Below are positions 1 through 8,285 of a stretch of DNA of 64,000 nt, one piece after another. The first letter of the stretch is position 1, and each line of letters starts with the position of its first letter. Below the pieces are notes generated by a model. It searched no databases and was not told where the DNA came from. It was given only the letters and a program-made list of their open reading frames with translations. A program made the position numbers and the translations under genes. Source of the DNA: CALMZY01 sp052033915 (lineage in GTDB: Bacteria; Verrucomicrobiota; Kiritimatiellia; CAIQIC01; JAGNIJ01); contig JBPOJF010000009.1 of assembly GCA_052033915.1 (NCBI GenBank), positions 62,001 to 126,000 of the forward strand, given 5' to 3'.

Positions 1-591
1 GGCTACGAGCGCGTGGATCTCGTGGAGGAATACGCCGGGAGCATCGAGATCTTCATGCCCGACTTCAAGTTCGCCCAGCCCCGCCTCGCGCAGGAGTGCA
101 TGGGCGACGCGATGTATCCGGAAGTGGCGCTCAAGGCGCTGCGAAAAATGATCGAGCTGAAGGGATTCCTGGACCCGTGGGACCCGACCGGCGTCCAGCC
201 GGCGCAACGCGGGGTTCTCGTACGGCACCTGATCCTTCCGGACCACGTCGAGAACAGTCTCGAAGTCCTTCGGCTCCTGCGCGCCGAGTTCGGAAAGCGG
301 CTGCCCATCTCGGTCATGAGCCAGTTCCATCCCGTGCCCGAGTGCGCCGAGAAGAAACACCTCTGCCGTGCCATCAGCCGGGAGGAGCACGAGAAAGTCC
401 GCGACGCCGTCTACGAACTCGGATTCCAGCACGTCTATCTGCAGGAGATCCCCGACACCGCGGATTTCCTGCCGGACTTCTCCCTCGAGGAGCCTTTCGA
501 GGGGAATAAAAAGCGGCGGCCGAACCCCTTGTTTCCAAGGGATGGAAAAAACTCCGTAAAATCTTCCAACCCTCGGAAAAATGATGGATAA
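1..591 (+). CDS. Radical SAM protein, PflA-like (3' part; 5' end outside window)
   Basis: This is the C-terminal part of a protein resembling the pyruvate-formate-lyase-activase-like radical SAM family (COG1313 type). The frame is open from base 1, so the start and the CxxxCxxC iron-sulfur motif lie upstream of the window. Family-like stretches are MPDFKF near residue 18, VRHLILP near 75 and ISVMSQFHPVPEC near 103. The second half of the TIM-barrel is therefore present. The last 20 or so residues (from about FPRDGK) are encoded by a pair of dispersed palindromes and look like a late extension of the frame. The next gene starts 9 bases after the stop on the same strand, so the two are probably co-transcribed. 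The substrate cannot be inferred. Family assignment is fairly secure and function is not. Confidence 0.8.
   Translation, partial: GYERVDLVEEYAGSIEIFMPDFKFAQPRLAQECMGDAMYPEVALKALRKMIELKGFLDPWDPTGVQPAQRGVLVRHLILPDHVENSLEVLRLLRAEFGKRLPISVMSQFHPVPECAEKKHLCRAISREEHEKVRDAVYELGFQHVYLQEIPDTADFLPDFSLEEPFEGNKKRRPNPLFPRDGKNSVKSSNPRKNDG
532..579. repeat. Paired 17-bp palindrome repeat, copy 1
   Basis: Two 17-bp near-palindromes lie at 532-548 (TTTCCAAGGGATGGAAA) and 563-579 (CTTCCAACCCTCGGAAA). The second is in the opposite orientation at its GGG centre. Their starts are 31 bp apart, as in the copies at 17731 and 57126. The pair sits inside the 3' end of the radical SAM reading frame and encodes its tail. 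Confidence 0.75.
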
Positions 592-600
592 GCAAGGAGT

Positions 601-2181
601 ATGAAGAGCGACAAGGAGCTGTACCGCCGCCTGCGCGCCTTATCCTGCGACGCGCTGTGGAACGAAGAGGTTCCGCGGTTCGACCGGGCCGATCCGAAGG
701 AGCGAATGCAGCGAGTCGCGGTTATCCGCGCGGTGGGCGTTGCGTTTGCCGGTTCCGGCAGCGCGGAGCGGCGCGCGGAGGTGCGGGCATGGCTCGCGCG
801 GCTCCTGAAGGATCCGTCCGAGAAGATCCGGCGCTACGCCATGGCGGCGATCCCCAAGATCGGCGCCGGGCGCCGCGAGGAACTGGAACTGCTTTCCCTT
901 CTCAAAACCGGGCCGGGCGAGCGGGAGAAGAAGTACCTGGGACGCGCTCTCGACAAGATCGGGGGCTCGGCCACTCTCGCGGCGGCCGCCGGCGGTCTCC
1001 TGCCGCAAACGGAGTTGAAGGTAAAAGCCGGAGTCGCGCGAAGGGAAAGACCCAGCGCGGTCCGGCTGGATCGCGTGTTGTCGAAATTCGACGGATTGCG
1101 GATTCATCTGCGCTGCCGGCGCGGACTTGAGGAGATCGTGCGCGACGAGTTTATCGAGCGCGTGGGTCCGCGCGGAAAATTCCGGGGCGACGCGGTGCGC
1201 GGCGGGCTCGTCGCGATCTCGCCGGTCAAGCCGTTTTCGCTGGCCGATCTTTACGCGCTTCGGTGTTTCGGCGCCGTGAACTTCGTGTTGGGCGGTGTTC
1301 GGGGCCGGTCTTCGGACGAACGGGCGGATGCGTTGGCGCGCCTGATCACGTCGCCGCTCTCGCGGCTTCTCATGACGACCTTTACCGAGGGTTCGCTTCG
1401 GTACCGGATCGATTTCATTTCGCGAAGCCACCAGCGCGGCGCGATCCGCGATCTGGCGAACCGGGCCTATGCCTTGTGTCCCGACATTTTGAACGATGCG
1501 CGGCGCGCGCCGTGGTCGGTCGATATCCGTGAAGACGGGCGGGGGATGTCGGTCGAATTGCGCCCGCGAATCGCGCCCGATCCCCGGTTCGATTATCGCA
1601 AAGACGACGTGGACGCGGCGTCCCATCCGCCGCTTGCCGCGTGCATGGCCCGCCTGGCCGGGCGACGGAAGGACGACGTTGTCTGGGACCCGTTCTGCGG
1701 GTCCGGGCAGGAACTCGTGGAACGCGCGCTGCTGGGCGGCGTGGCCCGCGTCGTCGGAACGGACATCAGCCGGGAGGCGATTGCCATCGCGCAGACCAAC
1801 TTTGCCGCCGCGAAGGTGAAGGGCGTTCAGGCAAAATTCGTGTGCTGCGATTTCCGCGATTTTGCCCGCGTCGGAGAGCTGGGACCGAAAAGCGTGACCC
1901 TGATCATGACCAATCCCCCGATGGGCCGGCGGATCCGCATCCCCGACATGCGGGGGTTCTTCTCCGCTTTCTTTGCCGTCGCCGCCGCGGCGCTCCGGCC
2001 GGGCGGCCGTCTTGTCTTCGTCAATCCGCTGCGCCTCGAACCGCGGGATCCCTCGCTGGAATTGCGGTCGCGGCGCGTCGTTGATCTGGGCGGGTTTGAC
2101 GGCCGTCTCGAAATGTATGTAAAAATGACAGATGATGAGGCGGCGGGGCGTCGGGGTCCGACGGGAAACGATTCACGTTAG
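601..2181 (+). CDS. HEAT-like repeat / UPF0020-type RNA methyltransferase fusion
   Basis: A 526-residue protein. The first 130 or so residues are Arg/Leu-rich helices with HEAT-like spacing (for example SEKIRRYAMAAIPKIG). The middle (about 155-330) has the layout of a THUMP-like RNA-binding region. The C-terminal half is a SAM-dependent methyltransferase of the TrmN/RlmL (UPF0020) type, with WDPFCGSG near 363 as the SAM loop, VVGTDIS near 385 and TNPPMGRR near 438 as the catalytic NPP(Y/F/M) motif. It probably makes N2-methylguanosine in tRNA or rRNA; the target is not readable. An AAGGAG sits only one base before the ATG, unusually close, but no other start fits. The HEAT-like region in front of the enzyme is uncommon for this family. 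Confidence 0.78.
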   Translation: MKSDKELYRRLRALSCDALWNEEVPRFDRADPKERMQRVAVIRAVGVAFAGSGSAERRAEVRAWLARLLKDPSEKIRRYAMAAIPKIGAGRREELELLSLLKTGPGEREKKYLGRALDKIGGSATLAAAAGGLLPQTELKVKAGVARRERPSAVRLDRVLSKFDGLRIHLRCRRGLEEIVRDEFIERVGPRGKFRGDAVRGGLVAISPVKPFSLADLYALRCFGAVNFVLGGVRGRSSDERADALARLITSPLSRLLMTTFTEGSLRYRIDFISRSHQRGAIRDLANRAYALCPDILNDARRAPWSVDIREDGRGMSVELRPRIAPDPRFDYRKDDVDAASHPPLAACMARLAGRRKDDVVWDPFCGSGQELVERALLGGVARVVGTDISREAIAIAQTNFAAAKVKGVQAKFVCCDFRDFARVGELGPKSVTLIMTNPPMGRRIRIPDMRGFFSAFFAVAAAALRPGGRLVFVNPLRLEPRDPSLELRSRRVVDLGGFDGRLEMYVKMTDDEAAGRRGPTGNDSR

Positions 2182-2212
2182 CTGCCGCTCAAAGCTTGCT
2201 CCCGCCATTCGC

Positions 2213-3241
2213 CTACTTGCAGGTTTCGCGGATCACCAGGTTCCCTTTGAGCGTCAACTGCTTGCCCCTGCGCTCGGCGGGGGCCAGGCTGATCAGGTCC
2301 ATGAGCGTTTGCGCGGCGAGCACGCCCATTTCGTACATCGGCGTTTCGAAGGTGGTCAGCCCGGCGTACGCGGCTTCCTCGATGCCGTCGTATCCCGCGA
2401 CGGCCACATCCTGCGGCACGCGGACGCCCCGTCCCCGCAGCCAGTGAAGAACCGCGATCGCCATGGCGTCGTTGAAGGCGAAGATCGCCTCCGGCAGGGG
2501 ATGCCCCTTCGCCGCGTTTTCGGTGATGGCGCTCACGGCGTGAGCGCCGACGTGATGACCCTCCAGTACATTGCGCGCGGGGAGTTCCACGTTGAATTCC
2601 TGGAGCGCCTTCCGGGCGCCCGCCAGCTTGCGCTGTGAATCGGCGTCGTGGTGCGGGCCGGTCAGGAGGAGAAGCTTGCGATACCCCGCCTTCAGAAGAT
2701 GCGCGACGACCTCGTGGGCGCCGTGCGCCGAATCGATGGCGATCGAGTTGATTGCGGGGTCGGCGATCGGTCGTTGCAGCACCACGAAGGGAACGGATTG
2801 GGATTTCATCTGCCGGATCAACGGCGGCGTGATTCGCGGGTCCAGCCAGATCAGTCCGTCCACGCGCCCTTCCGCCAGAAGACGATGGGGGACTTCGATC
2901 TCGTCGCCCGCGCGCGCCGAGACGGACGTGAGGACGTGGTATTGCCCGGCGGCGCGGCTGACGACGCCGCGGAAAATCGTGAGCAGCCATCCGGCCGTCA
3001 GGTCCTGGAAGGCGACGCCCAGCGTGTCGCTTTTCGCGCGCGCGAGATTTCTGCCGGCGGCGCGGGGGAAGTAATTGAGTTCCCGGACGGCCGCGAGAAC
3101 TTTTTTCCGGAGCGCCGGTCCGACGCCGGGTTTGTTGTTCACGACGCGTGAAATCGTTGCCGTCGAGACTCCCAGCGCGCTGCAAACATCCTGCATGGTC
3201 CGCACCCGCGGAAGCGCCTCTCGGTTCTTTTTTCGCGTCAT
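2213..3241 (-). CDS. LacI-family transcriptional regulator
   Basis: A 342-residue DNA-binding repressor of the LacI/GalR family. The N-terminal helix-turn-helix reads TMQDVCSALGVSTATISRVV (about residues 15-34) with the hinge-helix PRAAGRNLARAKS after it, followed by a periplasmic-binding-like effector domain (ASVSARAGDEIE, DGLIWLDPR, AVAGYDGIEEA near 285). The effector is probably a sugar or sugar derivative but cannot be named. Three 12-bp dyads of LacI type (GTAATCGTTTAC and close variants) lie in the 250 bases upstream. The nearest is about 40 bp before the ATG, which suggests autoregulation and control of the divergent PEP-CTERM gene. Confidence 0.93.
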   Translation of the reverse strand: MTRKKNREALPRVRTMQDVCSALGVSTATISRVVNNKPGVGPALRKKVLAAVRELNYFPRAAGRNLARAKSDTLGVAFQDLTAGWLLTIFRGVVSRAAGQYHVLTSVSARAGDEIEVPHRLLAEGRVDGLIWLDPRITPPLIRQMKSQSVPFVVLQRPIADPAINSIAIDSAHGAHEVVAHLLKAGYRKLLLLTGPHHDADSQRKLAGARKALQEFNVELPARNVLEGHHVGAHAVSAITENAAKGHPLPEAIFAFNDAMAIAVLHWLRGRGVRVPQDVAVAGYDGIEEAAYAGLTTFETPMYEMGVLAAQTLMDLISLAPAERRGKQLTLKGNLVIRETCK

Positions 3242-3281
3242 AGGTCAGCCCTGAATCGAAGCGGTGTCATGGCATCACGGT

Positions 3282-3293
3282 GTAATCGTTTAC
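3282..3293. promoter_or_regulatory. LacI-family operator O1
   Basis: The 12-bp dyad GTAATCGTTTAC has the central CG typical of LacI/GalR operators. It lies about 40 bp upstream of the lacI-type gene, and near-identical sites recur at 3387 and 3484. Confidence 0.65.
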
Positions 3294-3386
3294 GTTAAAT
3301 TGAATTCCTGTGAAATCAACACCAATGGCGAATACCCGCGCAACGGGAAACGCGTTTTCCTATAAAGGACCGGCTCCATTATTCAA

Positions 3387-3398
3387 GTAAACGATTAC
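3387..3398. promoter_or_regulatory. LacI-family operator O2
   Basis: GTAAACGATTAC is the exact reverse complement of the site at 3282, centred 105 bp away, about ten helical turns. Confidence 0.65.
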
Positions 3399-3443
3399 GT
3401 TGCAAGGTTATATGAAAATACTGAAAATAATGACTTTATCGCG

Positions 3444-3472
3444 TTGACACCTCAAGGGAACAGAAGTAAAAA
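3444..3472 (+). promoter_or_regulatory. Possible promoter for the PEP-CTERM gene
   Basis: TTGACA at 3444-3449 is a perfect -35 hexamer. The best -10 at 17-bp spacing is TAAAAA (3467-3472), which is weak. The operator at 3484 would lie just downstream of the transcription start, as expected for repression. The inferred leader is long, about 370 bases. Confidence 0.35.
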
Positions 3473-3483
3473 CAAACAACAAC

Positions 3484-3495
3484 GTAAGCGATTAC
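3484..3495. promoter_or_regulatory. LacI-family operator O3
   Basis: GTAAGCGATTAC differs by one base from the site at 3387. It lies just downstream of the TTGACA element at 3444, a position suited to blocking transcription of the rightward gene. Confidence 0.6.
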
Positions 3496-3829
3496 GTCGT
3501 TGTGAGGCCGTCAAATTGTTCTCTAATTCGCTGTAGAAAATGAACGCCGGATGTGAATGGCTGTTTTCGATCAAGCGGTTGTGTGAGCGCTCTCAGCTCC
3601 GGGCGAGATTGGGGACGAGGGGTGTGGGTGGATGGGTTTGCGTGAGGGCGCTGATGGCTTTGCCTGGGCAGGCGGTCTTTGCGGAGGGTGGTTTCAACGG
3701 TCTGACCAACGAGGATTTCAAGGTGGAATCGGCTGAAAGCACAGTTCTTCCGGCCGGCTGGTTCCCGTTCGCTTCGAAGATCGTTTTGTGGACGAAGCGC
3801 GGATGGAAGTGAAGTAAGGAGCAAACAAA
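3496..3829. other. Leader region before the PEP-CTERM gene, no convincing gene
   Basis: There is a 90-codon open frame at 3540-3812, but it has no clear ribosome-binding site and no recognisable domain, and its composition looks unlike a protein. I read the stretch as a long 5' untranslated leader or the remnant of something. No strong hairpin or T-tract was seen. Confidence 0.4.
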
Positions 3830-3853
3830 TTGGCTCCGGAAAGGGAGAGCAAA

Positions 3854-4462
3854 ATGACGAAGAGAGCGATGGCGGGTTGTGTGGTGTTGATGGTTTCGGC
3901 GGCGATGGCGTCGGCAAATCTGCTGATAAATCCCGGCTTCGAAACCGGAGACTTCACAGGTTGGACGCAAGGCGGATGGTACAACGGCACAGGGGGGGAT
4001 GCCCATAGCGGTGTGTACGGCGCCTGCTTTGCAATCAGTACGAACAACGTGGGCGAGAACTACTATGTCGCCGAGCAATGGGTTCCGGTGACGGGCGGGG
4101 AAAGCTATGACTTGAGCGGCTGGGTGCGCATTGCCGGCAATCCCACCACGTCGGAGTCGTTCCTGGAACTGCGCTGGCTGAACGCCTCGGGCGGTTCGGA
4201 AGGCCAGTTTGGGACCACTCACGTGGCGGTACAGCAGGACTATGCCCTGTCCTCGCTTTTAGGGCAGACGGCGCCCGCGAACGCCGTGACGGCCAGGGTG
4301 GCGCTGGTCGTGCATACAACGGATACGCCGACGGATTGGGCGTGGCACACGTTTGACGATATCTCGTTTGCGGCGGTTCCCGAGCCGGGCACGCTGGCGA
4401 TGTGCCTGATGGGGATCGGGTTCGGCGCGATTGTGATGCATCGTCGGCGAAGGAACGGCTGA
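3854..4462 (+). CDS. PEP-CTERM sorting domain surface protein
   Basis: An exported protein of about 202 residues. The ATG at 3854 is chosen because GGGAG precedes it and it gives a normal signal peptide (MTKRAMAGCVVLMVSAAMASA); a TTG 24 bases upstream is in frame but less likely. The mature part starts NLLINPGFETGDFTGW, typical of carbohydrate-binding-like beta-sandwich domains of PEP-CTERM proteins. The C-terminus has the sorting signal VPEPGTLAMCL, a hydrophobic helix, and a basic tail RRRRNG. Such proteins are handled by an exosortase and are often exopolysaccharide-associated. No exosortase is in the window. The lacI-type gene next door and its operators suggest sugar-dependent expression. 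Confidence 0.88.
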   Translation: MTKRAMAGCVVLMVSAAMASANLLINPGFETGDFTGWTQGGWYNGTGGDAHSGVYGACFAISTNNVGENYYVAEQWVPVTGGESYDLSGWVRIAGNPTTSESFLELRWLNASGGSEGQFGTTHVAVQQDYALSSLLGQTAPANAVTARVALVVHTTDTPTDWAWHTFDDISFAAVPEPGTLAMCLMGIGFGAIVMHRRRRNG

Positions 4463-4513
4463 CGGATTTTTGGAGCCAACTTCCGGAAGTCGTTTCGCAG
4501 CCATCACGGTGCA

Positions 4514-4555
4514 AAAAACGAGGGGCGGGTTCGCAAGAGCCCGCCCCCGTTTTCG
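4514..4555. terminator. Bidirectional intrinsic terminator
   Basis: An 8-bp GC stem (GGGGCGGG at 4522-4529 with CCCGCCCC at 4540-4547) encloses a 10-base loop. It is flanked by a TTTT run on the plus side and six A's (T's on the minus strand) on the other. It lies between the convergent PEP-CTERM gene and pgl and can serve both. Confidence 0.85.
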
Positions 4556-4568
4556 ATCCGCGACAACG

Positions 4569-5234
4569 TCAACTGGCCCAGAGACGAACGTCTTTCGCGC
4601 CGGACACAGCGAGGCCGGCGGGCAGGGACAGCGGATTCTCCAGGAATGTCCTGACAACGGCCGCCTTGTCCGGGCCCGAGGCGAGGAAGATGATGCAATC
4701 CGCCAGGGCGAGGAAGTCGGCGGTCACGGTGACGCGGCTGGGTTCGCCCTGCCTGGCCACGGCAATCGCATGGTGTCCCTGTCCGGCCTCCACGTCCCGC
4801 GCGGAGAAGATCGAGGCGGTATGGCCGTCGGCACCGAGACCGAGCAGGCCCAGAGAGACCTTGCCGCCCCTGTTCAGGAACGCGGCGATGTCGTGGTCGT
4901 AGCGGGCCGCCGCGTCCGCGAGCGCAAGTTCGGTGCGGACGCGCAGGACGCGCGATTCAGGCACGCCGACCGCGGCGATCATCGGCCGCGCGTTGCCGAA
5001 GTTATTCTCCGGGGAAATCACCGGAACCATTCTCTCGTCGCTGAACAGGATGTGGGTGCGCGGGGAGGCTTTCACGGGCGCGGCGGCGAGGCGGCGGTAC
5101 GCGGGCTGGGGCGTGAGCCCGCCGGAAAGCATGATGCCGCGCGGGGCGTCGGACTCGGCATGCAAATGCATGGAGAGCAGGTCCACGACCTGCGCGGTCA
5201 TTTTCTCGTAACTGTCGAAGCGCCTGAATTTCAT
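4569..5234 (-). CDS. pgl: 6-phosphogluconolactonase
   Basis: A 221-residue cytosolic enzyme that hydrolyses 6-phosphogluconolactone in the oxidative pentose phosphate pathway. Motifs of the DevB/SOL family are clear: LSGGLTPQPAYRRL near 35, FSDERMVP near 64, and LGLGADGHTASIF near 131 with the catalytic His. Length matches the bacterial family. Its ATG overlaps the stop of zwf by four bases (ATGA), so it should be translationally coupled to the preceding step of the pathway. A bidirectional terminator follows the gene. Confidence 0.95.
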   Translation of the reverse strand: MKFRRFDSYEKMTAQVVDLLSMHLHAESDAPRGIMLSGGLTPQPAYRRLAAAPVKASPRTHILFSDERMVPVISPENNFGNARPMIAAVGVPESRVLRVRTELALADAAARYDHDIAAFLNRGGKVSLGLLGLGADGHTASIFSARDVEAGQGHHAIAVARQGEPSRVTVTADFLALADCIIFLASGPDKAAVVRTFLENPLSLPAGLAVSGAKDVRLWAS

Positions 5235-6715
5235 GATGGGACCTCCAGGCCATGGCGGGCCGCCAGCGCGTCGGCGGCGGCCGGGCCCCGGCTGCCGAAC
5301 TCATAGAGCTCCGGCTTGACGGCCTTTTGCTCCAATTCGTGGAGTGCTGGAGTGAAAATGTCCCACGCCGCCGCCGCTTCGTCGCCGCGAATGAACATGC
5401 TCTTGTCGCCGCGCAGCGCGTCCAGGAGAAGGGTTTCGTAGGCCTCGGGGATCGGTTCCCGGAAGGTGGACAGGTACTTCAGGTTCAGGTCCGTATCGAC
5501 AAGCTGCAGCTTGAGTCCGGGTTGCTTGTTGACGATCCGGAAGAAAATGGCCTCGTCGGGCTGGATGCGGATGACCAGGGCGTTTTCGGGAAGCGAAGAC
5601 CGGATGTCCGAGAAGATGTTTCGCGCGGTGGGGCGGAACCGGATCCGGATTTCGCTGAGGCGCGTGTCCATCCCTTTTCCGGCTTCGATGAAGAACGGGA
5701 CGCCGTGCCAGCGGTTGTTGTTGATCTTCAACACGGTCGCGGCGTACGTCGGCGAAATGGAGCCCGCCGGCACGCCCGGTTCCTCGGCATACGCCGGCGC
5801 CCGCATCTTCCCGCGCGTCACACCCGTGTATTGGCCGGTCACCAGGTTGTCGAGCGTCACCGGATCGATGCACTTCAGCACGCGGACTTTTTCGTCGCGG
5901 ACGAATTGCGCGTCGAGGCGGGAAGGCTCCTCCATCGCGATCAGCGACGTGATCTGGATGAGATGGTTCTGCATGACGTCGCGGATGATGCCGAACGGAT
6001 CGAAGTAGCCCGCGCGCGCGCCGATGCCGAAATTTTCCTTCCACGTGATTCGCACGCTCTCGATCTGTGCGCGGTTCCACAGGGGCTCGAAGATGGTGTT
6101 GGCGAATCGGAGCACCATGAGGTTCTGGATGATTTCCTTTCCGAGATAATGGTCGATCCGGTAGATGTCCTGCTCGTTGCTCACCTTCGCAAGCTCGTTC
6201 GTCATGACGTCGGACGACGCCCGATCCCGGCCGAACGGTTTCTCGAGGACGACGCGCGACCAGCACTCGCCGGGCCGGCAGCTCAGGAGTCCGGCCCCGC
6301 CCAGCGAGCGCACGGCGTCCACGAAAACGGACGGCGGAATCGCCATGTAATAAAGCCGGTTTGCGGGCGAACCGCCCTCGTGCTGCTTCAGCGCCCGCGC
6401 GAGCGCGCGAAAGGAATCGACGGAATCGTAATGGCCCCCGACGTAACGGCAGCGGGACAGGAACAGGTTCGTCCAGTCTTCGCACGATTCCCCCGGCACG
6501 TACCGGCAGGTCAGGTTCTCGACGATCTTGTTTCGGAATTCCTCGTCGTTGAGGGAGGTCCGCGCAAAGCCGACGATGTTCACGTCCTTGGGCAGGTAGT
6601 TCCGGCTGTAGAGCGCAAACAGGGCCGGGATGATCTTCCTCTGCGCGAGATCGCCGGACGCGCCGACGATCACAAGGCTGAGCGGCTTGTCGGTATGGAA
6701 TCCGTTCTGGTTCAC
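5231..6715 (-). CDS. zwf: Glucose-6-phosphate 1-dehydrogenase
   Basis: Oxidises glucose-6-phosphate to 6-phosphogluconolactone with reduction of NADP(+) or NAD(+). The Rossmann motif LVIVGASGDLAQRKI lies near the N-terminus and the substrate/catalytic motif YRIDHYLGKE near residue 180. The C-terminal dehydrogenase domain is complete, giving 494 residues, the usual length. I chose GTG at 6715 because it places the dinucleotide-binding motif about 12 residues from the start, as in relatives. An ATG at 6841 would add 42 atypical residues and would crowd the divergent gene at 6880. First gene of a zwf-pgl operon; no gnd or edd is seen nearby. Confidence 0.94.
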   Translation of the reverse strand: MNQNGFHTDKPLSLVIVGASGDLAQRKIIPALFALYSRNYLPKDVNIVGFARTSLNDEEFRNKIVENLTCRYVPGESCEDWTNLFLSRCRYVGGHYDSVDSFRALARALKQHEGGSPANRLYYMAIPPSVFVDAVRSLGGAGLLSCRPGECWSRVVLEKPFGRDRASSDVMTNELAKVSNEQDIYRIDHYLGKEIIQNLMVLRFANTIFEPLWNRAQIESVRITWKENFGIGARAGYFDPFGIIRDVMQNHLIQITSLIAMEEPSRLDAQFVRDEKVRVLKCIDPVTLDNLVTGQYTGVTRGKMRAPAYAEEPGVPAGSISPTYAATVLKINNNRWHGVPFFIEAGKGMDTRLSEIRIRFRPTARNIFSDIRSSLPENALVIRIQPDEAIFFRIVNKQPGLKLQLVDTDLNLKYLSTFREPIPEAYETLLLDALRGDKSMFIRGDEAAAAWDIFTPALHELEQKAVKPELYEFGSRGPAAADALAARHGLEVPS

Positions 6716-6879
6716 GGGCGCTCGATTTTCCGGGTTGCGAGAACCTAGTATAGCGCATCCGGAGTGTCCTGAACATCCCTGATCGAACATTGGCCGGGAC
6801 GCCTGTAAAGGCTTGTTCGCTTCCGGGAGGCCTGTTAACATGCGGATGGTTTTAAATTCGCGTTTACGAAAGCGAAACG

Positions 6880-7755
6880 ATGAGCAGATATTTGAAGCGG
6901 AGCGATGGAGAGATCTACGGACCGGTGGATCTTCCGACTCTCCAGCTCTGGGCGATGGATGGCCGGGTGGCGCCCGACGACCGACTTTCCGGGGACCAGG
7001 TGAACTGGTCCCTGGCGTCGAATCTGGCCGAACTGGGCCTGAACTGGCTCGTCGAACTCCAGGACGGGTCGATCTACGGCCCCATTCATCTGCTGGCCTT
7101 GCGGGATCTCATCCGCGAAGGAGCGGTTTCGATCCATGCGAAGATCAAGCACAAGCGGTCCGGCGAAGAACAGGTTGTCTGCGAAGCCTTGTTGAACGAG
7201 CTGTTGAAAACGGGGCCCGCGGTCCGGGAGTTTTCCACGGATTCGGCCGACCCGCTGGCCGAGGCCGCGAGGAAGATCGAACAGCTCGAGCAGGAACTCC
7301 GCAGCGCGTCGGAAGTGGAGGCCAAGCTCCGCGACGAGATCAAGAATCTGGCCGCCCGCCAGAAGATCATTGTGCCGCCCGCCGCGGCGTCCCAGGCCCA
7401 GCTTCAGGATTTGCGCAAAGAAGCGGAGAAGTGGCGAAAGTTGTACGAAGAGGCGCGGGCCACGGCGGCCGCCGATCCGCGCGCGCCGGTCGCGCCCGAT
7501 GCCGAGAAGTGGAAGAAGATGCTGACAAGGGCGGCGGCTGAAATCGAGCAGTTGAAGAAACAGCAGAGCCTCGTTCAGCCCACGGACGGAGAGATGATTC
7601 CCCGCGCCCGGCTTGAGGAGGCGGAGCGCAGGCTGGCCCAGACCGAGGGGAACTATCGGAAGCTGCTGAAGCAACTGAATCGGAGCCTCGGCGTCCGCGG
7701 CGGCAGCCGGCCGCCGCCCTTGGCGGACAATCTCAAGCGCCGCGACGTCAGTTAG
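6880..7755 (+). CDS. GYF_2-domain / coiled-coil protein
   Basis: A 291-residue protein with two N-terminal GYF_2-like modules: GEIYGPVDLPTLQLWAMDGR (about 10-29) and GSIYGPIHLLALRDLIREGA (about 66-85). A long Glu/Lys/Arg-rich coiled coil from about 125 to 275 follows. There is no signal peptide or membrane segment. GYF_2 modules are protein-interaction domains; the true role is unknown. It is a clear paralogue of the N-terminus of the much larger protein at 28210-31125, sharing the order GYF-NW(L/M)VEL-GYF. It is transcribed divergently from zwf across a short gap. Confidence 0.75.
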   Translation: MSRYLKRSDGEIYGPVDLPTLQLWAMDGRVAPDDRLSGDQVNWSLASNLAELGLNWLVELQDGSIYGPIHLLALRDLIREGAVSIHAKIKHKRSGEEQVVCEALLNELLKTGPAVREFSTDSADPLAEAARKIEQLEQELRSASEVEAKLRDEIKNLAARQKIIVPPAAASQAQLQDLRKEAEKWRKLYEEARATAAADPRAPVAPDAEKWKKMLTRAAAEIEQLKKQQSLVQPTDGEMIPRARLEEAERRLAQTEGNYRKLLKQLNRSLGVRGGSRPPPLADNLKRRDVS

Positions 7756-7811
7756 CCGTTGCCGCGACGATCTCCGGCCGTTGCTTCGATCTGTCGAACA
7801 CGACTGGCGGC

Positions 7812-8189
7812 TTATTGCAACCCGCGGATTTCCAGGTCCCCTTCGTCCAGGCCGAAGAAGTGACCGATTTCGTGGAGAAGGGTGGTATGGACTTCGTCGA
7901 GGAAGATCTCCTCATCGCCTTCCGCCATGTCCCACAGGTTGTTGATGAAGAGAAGAATCTGCGGCGGCAGGGGGTCGCCGCCGGAGGCCTCGTCGGGATA
8001 CGGATCGCCGACGAACAAGCCGAGCGTATCCGGCGCGATGCCGTCGTCCATGATTTCCCGTGTCGGTTCCGGTAAGCACGTGACCGGAATCCCCTCGAGC
8101 CGCTCGCGGACCGGCTTCGGCAGGGCCGCGATCGCGGCTTCGGCCTCCTTCTCGGCGATCTTCACAAGGTGTTGCCAGGACTTGCCCAT
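7812..8189 (-). CDS. Small zincin-type metallopeptidase (PF06262-like)
   Basis: About 125 residues if it starts at the ATG at 8189 (MGKSWQHLV); an upstream TTG at 8225 would add 12 residues. The C-terminal motif LLHEIGHFFGLDEGDL is the extended HExxHxxGxxD zinc-binding signature of the minimal zincin family often annotated as acetylglutamate kinase-neighbouring or 'possibl zinc metallo-peptidase' (PF06262). The middle region has LGLFVGDPYP and ILLFINNLWD, both typical of that family. No signal peptide is present, so it is cytosolic. The substrate is unknown. Confidence 0.85.
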   Translation of the reverse strand: MGKSWQHLVKIAEKEAEAAIAALPKPVRERLEGIPVTCLPEPTREIMDDGIAPDTLGLFVGDPYPDEASGGDPLPPQILLFINNLWDMAEGDEEIFLDEVHTTLLHEIGHFFGLDEGDLEIRGLQ

Positions 8190-8285
8190 GCCCACAGCAT
8201 AGCTTCGTCGCGCGATCCTCTCCAATATTTTTCCTGACGCCCGGCTTCAAACAGTCTAAACTTCGGCCATTCTTCCGAGAGGCAT

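Noticed and set aside
3540..3812. A 90-codon frame before the PEP-CTERM gene
   Set aside because: No ribosome-binding site, domain or sensible composition; treated as leader.
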